In this document: in pieces, positions 1-5,738 of the stretch
How positions within the stretch are numbered: position 1 is the first letter of the stretch
Layout of the letters: each line of letters starts with the position of its first letter
Source of the DNA: Rubrobacter sp.
GTDB lineage: Bacteria > Actinomycetota > Rubrobacteria > Rubrobacterales > Rubrobacteraceae
Length of the DNA: 5,748 nucleotides
Assembly: GCA_013815575.1 (NCBI GenBank)
Contig: JACDFX010000148.1
Span: forward strand, 1-5,748
Direction of reading: 5' to 3'
Notes under the pieces: model-generated
The model's database searches: none
What the model saw: the letters and a program-made list of their open reading frames with translations, nothing else
Told to the model about the DNA's origin: nothing
Position numbers and translations under genes: made by a program

Positions 1-289
1 GCGGGGCGGTGAGCACGCTGTCGGCGTCGATCAGGCTGCCCCCGCAGAACTGCTGTTCGTAGGCCGTCCCGCCCCGCGTGGTGTCGCGCAGCGCAGCGAT
101 AAACTTGTACTTGCCCTCCGGCACCGCGTCCCCGCCGACGATCTGCGGCTGGATCTGCTGCTCTTCTTCGGCGGCGAAGACCGGCACCGCCACCCCGAGG
201 CTCAACGACACAGCCAGTACCATCGCCAGAATGTAACGCGTGCGGGAACGCCTTACGTAACCCGACCCCAACTCATGCCCAACCTTCAA
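1..289 (-). CDS. Secreted trypsin-like (S1) serine protease, N-terminal part only
   Basis: The gene runs off the left edge; 96 codons are visible. I translated it by hand on the minus strand. The start is a TTG at 289, preceded by a purine-rich GAGGAGAGGGG stretch about 5-10 nt upstream; no in-frame ATG precedes the signal peptide. Residues 1-18 are a basic n-region (RRSRTR), 19-37 a hydrophobic core (YILAMVLAVSLSLGVAVPV), followed by a likely signal peptidase I site VFA|AEEE. A short acidic/Gln stretch ends at IVGG (50-53), the sequence at which trypsin-family zymogens are cleaved to expose the new N-terminus. FCGGSLI (81-87) and SVLTAP (91-96) are the family segments leading into the catalytic His, which should be the next residue outside the window. 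Inferred role: an exported endopeptidase, possibly activated by propeptide removal. Asp and Ser of the triad cannot be checked here, so an inactive homologue is not excluded. Confidence 0.8.
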   Translation of the reverse strand, partial: MKVGHELGSGYVRRSRTRYILAMVLAVSLSLGVAVPVFAAEEEQQIQPQIVGGDAVPEGKYKFIAALRDTTRGGTAYEQQFCGGSLIDADSVLTAP

Positions 290-476
290 GACAACCCCTC
301 TCCTCGTCTCTCCACAAACGTGCCTGAACCCCTTCGAGAAACGGTTGGAGTCCCCCTCCGCACCCATGGAACCCACCGCAGGCAGGCTCCGGAGCCATCT
401 TCTCTGTCGGGCCGAATATTACTACAAGAGCCTCAAGCGAGTAAGCAAGACCGGAGGCGGGGCGGTTTCGACCGCG
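290..476 (-). promoter_or_regulatory. Upstream region of the S1 protease gene with a candidate -10 box and leader
   Basis: This 187-bp non-coding stretch separates the YdbT-like stop from the protease start. Read on the minus strand, an unusually AT-rich patch contains TAATAT (416-421), the best -10 candidate in otherwise GC-rich DNA. A TTACTC lies 17 bp further upstream as a weak -35. Use of this box would give a leader of roughly 120 nt. The leader contains a perfect 12-bp palindrome GGCTCCGGAGCC (385-396) and a small GGAG/CTCC hairpin, and ends in the purine-rich ribosome binding site. I could not match the leader to a known riboswitch class. The promoter call rests only on base composition and a partial consensus. 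Confidence 0.35.
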
Positions 477-1982
477 TCAGGCGGGGCGCTTTTCTCCGCC
501 TGCGTCCTCCCGGCCCGCCCGGAAAGGCACGCGCGCCGAGAGCGCCTCGACGAGCCGTCTGGCGTCGTCGAAGCCGATATCCTCGACCTCCAGGGCGGAG
601 CCGCCGACCCCCGACGCGACCTCTGTCCCGAAGCTGGCAAGCCGGAGGCGGCGCTGGAAGGGGCTCTGGAAGATGCTGCGCGACTGGAGCCTGCGGCGGG
701 GCGCCACGGCGGTCACGCGGGCCAAACTCCGCGAGCGAACCACGAGGCGGTCGCCCTCCAGCGCCCACCCCGCGTCCCTGAACCGCAGCCAGCCGTACAG
801 GGCGAAGAGCGGCACCAGCAGGAGCGCGGGAAGCCCGAAGGCGACGTCGAAGACCAACAGCGGGATCAGCGTCCCCGCGGCGGCCAGGAAGAGGGCGGGG
901 ACGGTAGACCGGAAGACGTAGCGGCGGAGGGCGCGGCGGGGCAGCGGGTTCAGGGGCGGGGCGACGGCGAACTCGGGGGCCGCCCTGCGGAGCAGCGCCT
1001 GCACCTCGCCGCGGGGCAGCAGGGGGAACATGACGGCCGAGACGCCGGCGTCCTCGCCGTAACCGGCGCTCTCGACGCGCAGGGAGGCGAGGCCGAAAGG
1101 TTGGCGCAGGAGGCCCTCCGAAACGCGGACGGCCTGGATGCGCCCGAGCGGGATCGTCGCCTCTCGCCTCTCCAGTAGGCCGCGCTTGATATACAGAAAC
1201 TCCCCGTCGCGAGAGAGGGTGAAGCCGAAGTGGGCGAGCACCGTGCCGGCGATGGCGAGCAGCCAGGCGAAGAGCGCGACCGCCGGGGTGAGGATCAGAG
1301 CCAGGATCAGGGCGTTCGGCGCCAGCGACTCGACGAGGTTCCGGAAAAAGGCCTCCGAAAAGAACTCGTCGAAGACCTGGGAACCGACGGCGAGCAGGGA
1401 GAGGGCGATCCCGATCTGGCCGCTGGTGGCGCCGGCGACGAGTAGGTCTCTCGTGGACAACCGCCTCAGTATCTCCGGCCCCGAAGCTTCCTCTTCGGCA
1501 CCGACGGGCACCCTCCTGGAGCCCTCGATCCCGCGCCGCAACGCCTCCGTCGCCCCGCGGCCGAGCGCCGGCAGCGAGGCGTCGGGCTCGGAGGTCCCGC
1601 CGCCCGCCGTCTCCACCCGAACCTCGTAGACGCCGAAGGCCCTCTGCACTATTCCCTGCACCGTGTCCACGGACTGGACGTGCTCCAGGGGTATCGTCCG
1701 CTCGCTCTTCTGGAAGACACCCTGGCGCAGGCGGAACGAGCCCCCGACCACCCCGTAGGTCGTCGCCCTCCAGGAGAGGAAGCCCCAGAGCGCCGCGAGC
1801 ACCACCAGCACCCCGGCGCCGAGCAGGACGAGGGCTATCGTGAGCGGGCTCAGTCCCTGGCTGAAGAGGACGAATATTCCGGGCAGGGCCGAGGCGCTGA
1901 TTAGGCGCCGGATCGACTTGAGGGCGTTTATGACCATCGCCGCGGGGTGGAGGCGGAGGAGCGGGTCTACCTCAGAGTTCAT
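477..1982 (-). CDS. YdbT-like membrane protein with three bacterial PH (bPH2/DUF304) domains
   Basis: 501 aa, starting with ATG at 1982 behind AGGGAG with a 4-nt spacer. The layout is the YdbT one: three similar units of membrane helices followed by a PH-like domain. Hydrophobic stretches lie near residues 31-69, 181-203, 222-254 and 358-398, giving about six helices. Each unit carries a recognisable PH signature: YGVVGGSFRLRQGVF then IPLEHVQSVDT and QRAFGVYEVRVETAG (76-127); FLYIKRGLLERREATIPLGR then RQPFGLASLRVESAG (262-307); and LEGDRLVVRSRSL to about 485. The third unit is the most divergent, with no clear IPL-x-RIQ motif. The start overlaps the end of the YdbS-like gene by 11 nt, so the two are probably translationally coupled and may form one complex. 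In Bacillus subtilis the ydbS-ydbT pair belongs to the sigma-W envelope-stress regulon and protects against antimicrobials made by competitors. A similar role here is inference; the molecular activity of the family is not established. Confidence 0.88.
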   Translation of the reverse strand: MNSEVDPLLRLHPAAMVINALKSIRRLISASALPGIFVLFSQGLSPLTIALVLLGAGVLVVLAALWGFLSWRATTYGVVGGSFRLRQGVFQKSERTIPLEHVQSVDTVQGIVQRAFGVYEVRVETAGGGTSEPDASLPALGRGATEALRRGIEGSRRVPVGAEEEASGPEILRRLSTRDLLVAGATSGQIGIALSLLAVGSQVFDEFFSEAFFRNLVESLAPNALILALILTPAVALFAWLLAIAGTVLAHFGFTLSRDGEFLYIKRGLLERREATIPLGRIQAVRVSEGLLRQPFGLASLRVESAGYGEDAGVSAVMFPLLPRGEVQALLRRAAPEFAVAPPLNPLPRRALRRYVFRSTVPALFLAAAGTLIPLLVFDVAFGLPALLLVPLFALYGWLRFRDAGWALEGDRLVVRSRSLARVTAVAPRRRLQSRSIFQSPFQRRLRLASFGTEVASGVGGSALEVEDIGFDDARRLVEALSARVPFRAGREDAGGEKRPA

Positions 1983-2451
1983 CCTGCTCCCTGGTGAGGT
2001 CGGCGATGCGGTCGCGGGCTTCGGCGGCTATGGGGGCGGAGAGCTCGGGGATCTGGTTCGGCCCTGCCGCCGTGTGGAAGACGACCGTCGAGAGCCCGTA
2101 GCGCCGCTGCAGGGGTCCCTGCCGCGTATCGACGTGCTGGATGCGGGCCAGCGGCACCAGCGTCCGGCTCACCCACCAGACCCCGCGCTGCAGGTCCACC
2201 TCGTCGGGCCGGATCTCGTAGCGCCACCGGCGCCACCGCAGCCCCGGGGCCACGACCACGGAGAAGACCGCCAGAACGAGCACCCCGAGCACGGGAAGTA
2301 TCCCGATAAAGACAGAGGCCTCGACCCATCTCAACAGGACGAAGCTCGCAAAGCCTGCCCCGGCCAGGAGCGGGAGCATGTTCAGGGCGCCCGAGATCCT
2401 CCACACTACCTTTGCCCGCGGATCCAACCTCTCCGAAGGCTCGTCCTTCAA
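1972..2451 (-). CDS. YdbS-like small membrane protein with one bacterial PH domain
   Basis: 159 aa. Two adjacent hydrophobic segments (about 21-45 and 46-69) form a membrane hairpin, followed by a basic stretch [10 protein letters not shown] and one bPH2 domain (about 75-155). The domain holds the family signature [26 protein letters not shown] segment (99-120) and then VVFHTAAG. Size and architecture fit YdbS, the usual partner of YdbT, which follows directly downstream. The start is a TTG at 2451 that overlaps the rlmN stop as TTGA, a 4-nt overlap typical of translational coupling. No convincing ribosome binding site is seen in front of it. A GTG at codon 16 is an alternative, but using it would remove the charged N-terminus and break the overlap. 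The PH fold and membrane anchoring are well supported by sequence; the function in envelope protection is inferred from the B. subtilis pair. Confidence 0.87.
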   Translation of the reverse strand: MKDEPSERLDPRAKVVWRISGALNMLPLLAGAGFASFVLLRWVEASVFIGILPVLGVLVLAVFSVVVAPGLRWRRWRYEIRPDEVDLQRGVWWVSRTLVPLARIQHVDTRQGPLQRRYGLSTVVFHTAAGPNQIPELSAPIAAEARDRIADLTREQDEL

Positions 2452-3497
2452 GGCCGGGAGAGCATCGGAATGGCCGGACGGCCGCGCAGGTCCTTCGCGG
2501 CGAGCTGGCCGCAGGCCGCGTCGATGTCCTGCCCCCGGCTCGGCCGCAACGTCGCCGACAGCCCCAGCTCCCTCGCGTAGCGTAAGAACGCCTTGGCGTC
2601 CCCCTTGCTCGTCGCGGAGAAGCCGGTGTCCGTCCAGTTGAAGCGGAGAAGGTTCAGGTGGTAGAGGGGGTGGTCAAGGAGCTTCGCCAGCGCCTCGACG
2701 TGACGGGGCTGGTCGTTCACGCCGGCAAGAAGCGTGTACTCGAAAAAGAGTTTGCGGCGCGTCGTATCCACGAAGTAGCGGGCCGCGTCCATGAGCTCGG
2801 GGATGGAGTGGCGGGAGGCGACGGGCATGATCTTCTGCCGCTCGTCCCCGAACGGCGTGTGAAGCGAGATCGCGAGGTGAAACTGCTCCGGCTCATCGGC
2901 AAAACGCCGGATCTTGTCCACGAGCCCGCTCGTAGAGACCGCGATGTGCCGCGCCGCGAGCCCGAACCCATCCCCGTCATTGAGGACCCTCAAGGCCTTT
3001 ACGGTCTCGTTGTAGTTCAGCATCGGCTCGCCCATCCCCATCACGACGACGTTTGAGACCCGCTCGGGCGCGATGTCGCGGGCGGCGACGAGGACCTGCT
3101 CGGCGATCTCACGCGCCTTCAGGTTCCGCTTGATGCCCATGAGCCCCGTCGCGCAGAATTTGCAGGCCATCGCGCACCCGACCTGCGTCGAGATGCAGAC
3201 GGTGTGCCTGCCCCTCTCCGGGATCATAACCGTCTCTATGGCATGCCCGTCGTGCGTCTGGAAAAGGTACTTCCTTGTCCCGTCGGTGGCCAAAGAGGCG
3301 TTCCGCAGGTCGAGCACCGCCGCCGGCGCGGCCTCGTTCAAGGCCTCGCGCAGGCCCCTCGGCAGGCTCGTCGCCTCCTCCCAATCCCGCACGAGCGAGA
3401 CCGTCAGGGCAGCATACGCCTGGCCCAGGCGATAGCCCGGCTCCCCGCTCTCTTCGAACGTCTTCTGTACTTCCGGCAGAAACTCGGCGGCTCTCAT
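2448..3497 (-). CDS. rlmN: Dual-specificity 23S rRNA/tRNA adenine-C2 methyltransferase RlmN (radical SAM)
   Basis: 349 aa. RlmN methylates C2 of A2503 in 23S rRNA and A37 of some tRNAs, tuning the peptidyl transferase centre and translation fidelity. The radical SAM cluster motif C108-x3-C112-x2-C115 ([14 protein letters not shown]) is intact. Cys101 and Cys329 ([12 protein letters not shown]) correspond to E. coli Cys118 and Cys355, the latter being the methyl-carrying residue, so both mechanistic cysteines are present. GMGEP (154-158), [13 protein letters not shown] (184-196) and LAISLH (208-213) are further family motifs. The N-terminal accessory domain is seen in [15 protein letters not shown] and [11 protein letters not shown] (21-53). 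The start at 3497 is firm: an in-frame TGA lies just upstream and no other start intervenes. A TATAAT box ends 7 nt before the ATG, so the mRNA is probably leaderless. The usual NLIPYNP-type loop reads [13 protein letters not shown] (282-294), a divergence from the E. coli form. It is the first gene of the operon with the two PH-domain genes. Confidence 0.95.
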   Translation of the reverse strand: MRAAEFLPEVQKTFEESGEPGYRLGQAYAALTVSLVRDWEEATSLPRGLREALNEAAPAAVLDLRNASLATDGTRKYLFQTHDGHAIETVMIPERGRHTVCISTQVGCAMACKFCATGLMGIKRNLKAREIAEQVLVAARDIAPERVSNVVVMGMGEPMLNYNETVKALRVLNDGDGFGLAARHIAVSTSGLVDKIRRFADEPEQFHLAISLHTPFGDERQKIMPVASRHSIPELMDAARYFVDTTRRKLFFEYTLLAGVNDQPRHVEALAKLLDHPLYHLNLLRFNWTDTGFSATSKGDAKAFLRYARELGLSATLRPSRGQDIDAACGQLAAKDLRGRPAIPMLSRP

Positions 3498-3504
3498 GGG
3501 GAGG

Positions 3505-3510
3505 ATTATA
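3505..3510 (-). promoter_or_regulatory. Consensus -10 box (TATAAT) of the rlmN operon, predicted leaderless start
   Basis: A perfect TATAAT reads towards rlmN, separated from its ATG by 7 nt (CCTCCCC). With the usual 6-7 nt from the -10 box to +1, transcription would start at or one base before the A of the ATG. The 7-nt gap is pyrimidine-rich and has no Shine-Dalgarno sequence, which supports leaderless translation. I find no TTGACA-like element 16-18 bp upstream. The -35 zone is instead occupied by the CCGGC-TTC-GCCGG inverted repeat. Confidence 0.65.
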
Positions 3511-3525
3511 CCGGGCCGTCACGCT

Positions 3526-3538
3526 CCGGCTTCGCCGG
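3526..3538. repeat. Small inverted repeat between the divergent promoters
   Basis: CCGGC TTC GCCGG has 5-bp arms and a 3-bp centre. It lies about 16 bp upstream of the rlmN -10 box, where a -35 element would be, and about 35 bp upstream of the -10 box of the protease gene. It could be an operator that acts on both genes, or a chance GC-rich palindrome. The arms are short, so the functional reading is weak. Confidence 0.3.
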
Positions 3539-3572
3539 CTATCAGCACGACGCGAAGCGCCGCGCTAGAGAG

Positions 3573-3578
3573 TAGAAT
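3573..3578 (+). promoter_or_regulatory. -10 box (TAGAAT) of the MarP-family protease gene, predicted leaderless start
   Basis: TAGAAT matches the -10 consensus at five of six positions and ends 7 nt (CTCGCGA) before the ATG at 3586, the same spacing as the divergent rlmN box. No ribosome binding site fits in the gap, so a leaderless or one-nucleotide-leader mRNA is predicted. The box also argues for the 3586 start over the more upstream ATG at 3496. No good -35 hexamer is visible at 16-18 bp. Confidence 0.55.
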
Positions 3579-3585
3579 CTCGCGA

Positions 3586-4734
3586 ATGGTGGCGCTCGAC
3601 TTTTTCATAGTCCTCTTTGTGGTCCTGGCGGTGTTGCGAGGTGTGCGCACCGGCTTTCTGGCGGGCGTCTTCTCGCTTGTGGGGGTCGTGCTCGGGGCCT
3701 CGGTTGGGTCCAGGATCGCGCCGTCGCTCGCGCCGGAAGGGGGAAACCCGATCTACGGCCTGGGCATCACCCTTATCGGCATCGTGGCCTTCGCGGTGCT
3801 CGGGGAGATACTGGCCCGCATGGTCGGGGGCACTCTACGAAACCGGCTCACGGGTCCGGCTTCGGCGGCCCTGGACGGCCTCGGGGGCGGCGCCCTGGGC
3901 CTAGCGCTCTCGCTGGTTCTGGTGTGGGCCGTGGGGGTCTTCGCCCTTCAGTCCCCACCGCTCACCGGCCTCCACCCGGTCGTCGAGAAGTCGGAGATCC
4001 TGCGCTCCCTCAACGAGCGGATGCCCGCCGGGATGCTCACCCGGGCGGTCGCCGAGATCGACCCGCTGCCCGAGATCCGGGGCCCCAACCCCGACGTCGC
4101 GCCCCCGGAGAAGGGTATCGTCTCCGACCCGGAGGTGAGGGCCGCGTCCGCCGGGGCCGTCCGCGTAACCGGCATTGCCTGCGGCTACGGCGTGGAGGGC
4201 TCGGGCTGGGTCGCCGCGAGAAACATCGTCGTCACCAACGCCCACGTCGTCGCCGGCGAGTCCGTCACGAGGGTGCAGCCCCGGGGCGTGGGCCGAAGCC
4301 TGCGGGCGCGGGTAGTCCTCTTCGACGAGAAGAACGACGTCGCCATCCTACGCGTCAGGAAGCTCGGCCTCTCCCCCCTCCCCCTCGCTCCCCCCCACAT
4401 GGGCGAGTCGGCGGCCGTGATCGGGTTCCCCCAGAACGGCCCGCTCGACGTCCGCCCAGCCCGAACCGGTGAGACAAAGCCCGTAATCTCCGGTGACGCC
4501 TACAATGAGGGCCCGGTCGAACGCGTCGTCACCGGCTTTCGCGTCTTTGTCCGCCCCGGCAACTCCGGCGGCCCCGCCGTCAACGCCGACGGCGAGGTCG
4601 TCTCCACCATCTTCGCCAGCCGCGCGGACTCCAGTAACGCCGGCTTTGGAATCCCCTCCCGGTTAGTCGAACGCCACCTGCAGGCCGCCGACGGGCGCAC
4701 CGAACCGGTCAGCACCGGAGGATGCGCGGGCTAG
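3586..4734 (+). CDS. MarP-family membrane serine protease (CvpA-like domain plus trypsin-like domain)
   Basis: 382 aa from the ATG at 3586. An in-frame ATG at 3496 would add 30 polar residues before the first helix, would overlap the rlmN start and lacks a promoter, so I reject it. Residues 4-121 hold four hydrophobic segments (about 4-17, 24-44, 58-80, 100-121) with the CvpA-like signature LDFFIVLFVVLAVLRGVRTG. A linker follows (122-185), then a chymotrypsin-fold protease domain expected outside the membrane. The triad is visible: His220 (VTNAHVV), Asp251 (NDVAIL) and Ser327 (PGNSGGP). Cys199 and Cys380 match in position the disulfide pair of Mycobacterium tuberculosis MarP (397 aa), which stabilises its active form. 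In mycobacteria MarP is needed for survival in acid and oxidative stress and acts on cell-wall hydrolases. The same role here is inference. The gene stands alone on its strand, divergent from rlmN, and an IS begins 6 bp after its stop codon. Confidence 0.92.
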   Translation: MVALDFFIVLFVVLAVLRGVRTGFLAGVFSLVGVVLGASVGSRIAPSLAPEGGNPIYGLGITLIGIVAFAVLGEILARMVGGTLRNRLTGPASAALDGLGGGALGLALSLVLVWAVGVFALQSPPLTGLHPVVEKSEILRSLNERMPAGMLTRAVAEIDPLPEIRGPNPDVAPPEKGIVSDPEVRAASAGAVRVTGIACGYGVEGSGWVAARNIVVTNAHVVAGESVTRVQPRGVGRSLRARVVLFDEKNDVAILRVRKLGLSPLPLAPPHMGESAAVIGFPQNGPLDVRPARTGETKPVISGDAYNEGPVERVVTGFRVFVRPGNSGGPAVNADGEVVSTIFASRADSSNAGFGIPSRLVERHLQAADGRTEPVSTGGCAG

Positions 4735-4738
4735 GTTC

Positions 4739-4740
4739 TA
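4739..4740. other. TA target-site duplication, left copy
   Basis: The TA next to the left GAGC end is matched by TA at 5739-5740 next to the right end. IS630/Tc1-mariner transposases duplicate TA on insertion. Two bases alone are weak evidence, but the position at both repeat tips makes the call sound. Confidence 0.7.
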
Positions 4741-4771
4741 GAGCGTTTGTCACAGTGATTGGACCAACAGG
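4741..4771 (+). repeat. Left terminal inverted repeat of the IS630 element
   Basis: Starts GAGCG TTTG and ends ATTGGACCAACAGG. It pairs with the right end, which read inward is GAGCAATTTG ... ATTGGTCCACAGG. The match is imperfect, with one or two single-base gaps. From 4750 inward it overlaps the last seven codons (NLLVQSL and stop) of the transposase, so coding and end-recognition functions share these bases. Confidence 0.8.
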
Positions 4772-5349
4772 TTGTAGCCCCGGTGCGCGAAGAAGCTTCT
4801 GGCATCGCGGCTGCTGACTGCGCATAGCGCCTCACCCATCGCCTCTATGAGTGCCTCGCGGCTGCGAGCCTCCGCCCGGCGCAACATCCCCTTGACCTTG
4901 GAGAATGCCTCCTCGATGGGGTTGAGATCCGGCGAGTAGGGAGGCAGGTAACGCAGCTCGCAGCCTCGCTCCTCGATCAGATCCTTGACCCGCGAGCCCT
5001 TGTGCGAGGAGAGGTTGTCCATCACCACTATCTGACCCGGACGCAGCTTTGGGCCGAGAACCCTCTCGATGTAGGTCTCGAAGACCCCGCGGGTGGTAGG
5101 TCCTTCCACCGCGAGGGAAGGACCCATCCCTTCCACGCTCATGCTCGAAAGCAGGGTGACGTTCTTGCCCCAGTTACGCGGAGCCTCGAAGTACGCCCGC
5201 CGTCCCCTGCGCGACCACCCGTAGAGCACAGAAAGCGAGGTGTTGGTTCCCATCTCATCGACGAACACGAAACGTCTGGCGTCCAGGGCGCCTGCCACGA
5301 GCGCCCGCCAGGCAGCCCTCAGGAACTCGTCGCGCTCGCTCGCACCCAA
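4750..5349 (-). CDS. IS630 transposase, second frame (DDE superfamily endonuclease domain)
   Basis: 199 aa from a TTG at 5349; this TTG is not a convincing independent start because no ribosome binding site precedes it. The frame is open upstream through the A7 run to a TAG near 5390, without an ATG. This supports expression by frameshift from the first frame. The domain is intact: FVFVDEMGTNTSL (28-39), GWSRRG (44-49), the central VEGPTTRGVFETYIERVL region (81-98), VVMDNLSSHKG (108-118) and YLPPYSPDLNPIEEAFSKVK (134-153). The C-terminus (RGYNLLVQSL) is encoded within the left inverted repeat. Confidence 0.75.
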   Translation of the reverse strand: MGASERDEFLRAAWRALVAGALDARRFVFVDEMGTNTSLSVLYGWSRRGRRAYFEAPRNWGKNVTLLSSMSVEGMGPSLAVEGPTTRGVFETYIERVLGPKLRPGQIVVMDNLSSHKGSRVKDLIEERGCELRYLPPYSPDLNPIEEAFSKVKGMLRRAEARSREALIEAMGEALCAVSSRDARSFFAHRGYNLLVQSL

Positions 5350-5696
5350 ACTCCGTTTTTTTGGGTGAATTCCATACTGCGTAGGAGCCTGCTAAGGGTG
5401 GACTCGCTCACCGAAACCCCCACGATCCTGCGTATGAAGCGGCACCTATCCTTCAGAGAGGCGGCCGGTCTGTGCTCCACGTCGGCCTCAAGCAGCCTCC
5501 TGGCTCGCTCGTCGAGCTTGGGCTTGGAGCCTGGGTGCCGCTTCGGGACAAGCGGTTTGCCATCCCTGGCCACTCTGGCGTAGCGTTTGACCGACGAGCG
5601 GCTCACCCCAAAGGTCTTGGCGGCCATGGTCTTTGACATCCCACGCCCTACGGCCTCGACTATCTTCTCGCGCAAATCTTCCGAGTAGGCTTTCAT
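4750..5696 (-). CDS. IS630-family transposase, full-length product by -1 frameshift
   Basis: A -1 shift at 5355-5361 joins the two frames into a protein of about 315 aa: 114 residues from the first frame (to TQKN), then RSLGASERDEFL and the rest of the second frame. This length and domain order (N-terminal helix-turn-helix region, then DDE catalytic domain) fit IS630 transposases, which cut and paste DNA at TA dinucleotides. Catalytic residues in second-frame numbering from the TTG at 5349 are Asp31 (FVDEMGTN), Asp111 (VVMDNLSSHKG) and Glu146 (PDLNPIEEAF), a DD34E arrangement. I chose ATG 5696 (MKAYSEDLREKIVEAV), the usual IS630 N-terminus, over TTG 5720 inside the end region. If the shift does not occur, the element is defective or split. 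Whether the frame change is programmed or a mutation cannot be settled from one copy. Confidence 0.8.
5319..5696 (-). CDS. IS630 transposase, first frame (helix-turn-helix DNA-binding part)
   Basis: 125 aa if read without shifting. Residues about 3-42 (SEDLREKIVEAV ... AAKTFGVSRSSVKRYA) form a helix-turn-helix of the type that binds IS ends. A basic linker rich in Lys and Pro (47-60) leads to a second helical unit (62-106, ARRLLEADVEHRPAASL ... STLSRLLRSM), so the pair resembles the bipartite DNA-binding region of Tc1/mariner and IS630 transposases. After the A7 run this frame gives only GVWVRASATSS before a stop. The short protein could bind the ends and act as an inhibitor of transposition, as known for the first-frame products of some other IS families; that is inference here. 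Confidence 0.75.
   Translation of the reverse strand: MKAYSEDLREKIVEAVGRGMSKTMAAKTFGVSRSSVKRYARVARDGKPLVPKRHPGSKPKLDERARRLLEADVEHRPAASLKDRCRFIRRIVGVSVSESTLSRLLRSMEFTQKNGVWVRASATSS
5355..5361 (-). other. Candidate -1 frameshift heptamer A AAA AAC in the transposase gene
   Basis: On the minus strand the first-frame codons read CAA AAA AAC GGA, which contains the canonical slippery heptamer A AAA AAC in the correct phase. Slipping back one base puts the ribosome on CGG AGT TTG GGT, exactly the second frame. A 6-bp GC stem (GGGCGC/GCGCCC, 5286-5306) lies about 50 nt downstream, which is further than usual for a stimulatory structure. No strong internal Shine-Dalgarno is seen just upstream. Confidence 0.65.
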
Positions 5697-5702
5697 GCGC
5701 CC

Positions 5703-5731
5703 ATGATGCCTGTGGACCAATGGAACCGCAA
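5703..5731 (-). promoter_or_regulatory. Possible transposase promoter in the right end of the IS
   Basis: On the minus strand TTGCGG (5726-5731) is followed after 17 bp by CATCAT (5703-5708), then 6 nt before the ATG at 5696. Spacing is ideal and each box is a partial match. The distance to the ATG again predicts a leaderless mRNA, which would explain the lack of a good ribosome binding site. Confidence 0.3.
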
Positions 5732-5738
5732 ATTGCTC
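5709..5738 (-). repeat. Right terminal inverted repeat of the IS630 element
   Basis: Read inward on the minus strand it begins GAGCAATTTG and ends ATTGGTCCACAGG, matching the left end. It contains the putative transposase -35 (CCGCAA on plus, TTGCGG on minus) and ends just before the -10 candidate, so transposase bound at this end could repress its own transcription. Confidence 0.8.

Larger units (their letters stand above)
4741..5738 (-). mobile_element. Complete IS630-family insertion sequence (998 bp)
   Basis: The element is bounded by imperfect inverted repeats that begin with GAGC and is flanked on both sides by TA (4739-4740 and 5739-5740), the target duplication typical of IS630 elements. 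Removing it restores GGTTCTAGTGG, a CTAG target, which is the known preference of IS630. It contains only the transposase, in two overlapping reading frames on the minus strand that fill almost the whole length. Both ends, the DDE residues and the TA flanks are intact, so the copy looks recent and possibly active. Boundaries come from aligning the ends by eye. Confidence 0.88.

Noticed and set aside
462..475. Hairpin GCGGT-TTCG-ACCGC just past the YdbT-like stop, a possible terminator
   Set aside because: The stem is only 5 bp, and on the minus strand no T-run follows it (CCCCGCCTCC). It is too weak to call an intrinsic terminator.
345..1178. 277-codon plus-strand open frame, and other long open frames opposite the PH genes
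   Set aside because: Antisense shadow of the YdbT-like gene in high-GC DNA. The translation is rich in Arg, Glu, Gly and Ala without any domain or hydrophobic pattern.
1840..2580. 246-codon plus-strand open frame spanning three minus-strand genes
   Set aside because: It crosses the junctions of the well-supported rlmN operon and has no recognisable protein features.
2448..3497. Cfr-type antibiotic-resistance methyltransferase instead of RlmN
   Set aside because: The C-terminal motif [12 protein letters not shown] and overall length fit RlmN, and the operon context is chromosomal without resistance-gene neighbours.
3496..3585. Upstream ATG extension of the MarP-family protease
   Set aside because: It adds 30 polar, low-complexity residues before the first helix, overlaps the rlmN start, and lies upstream of the TAGAAT box.
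5697..5720. TTG start at 5720 for the transposase
   Set aside because: It would add VHRHHGR from the inverted-repeat region. The ATG at 5696 gives the normal IS630 N-terminus and lies correctly behind the -10 candidate.
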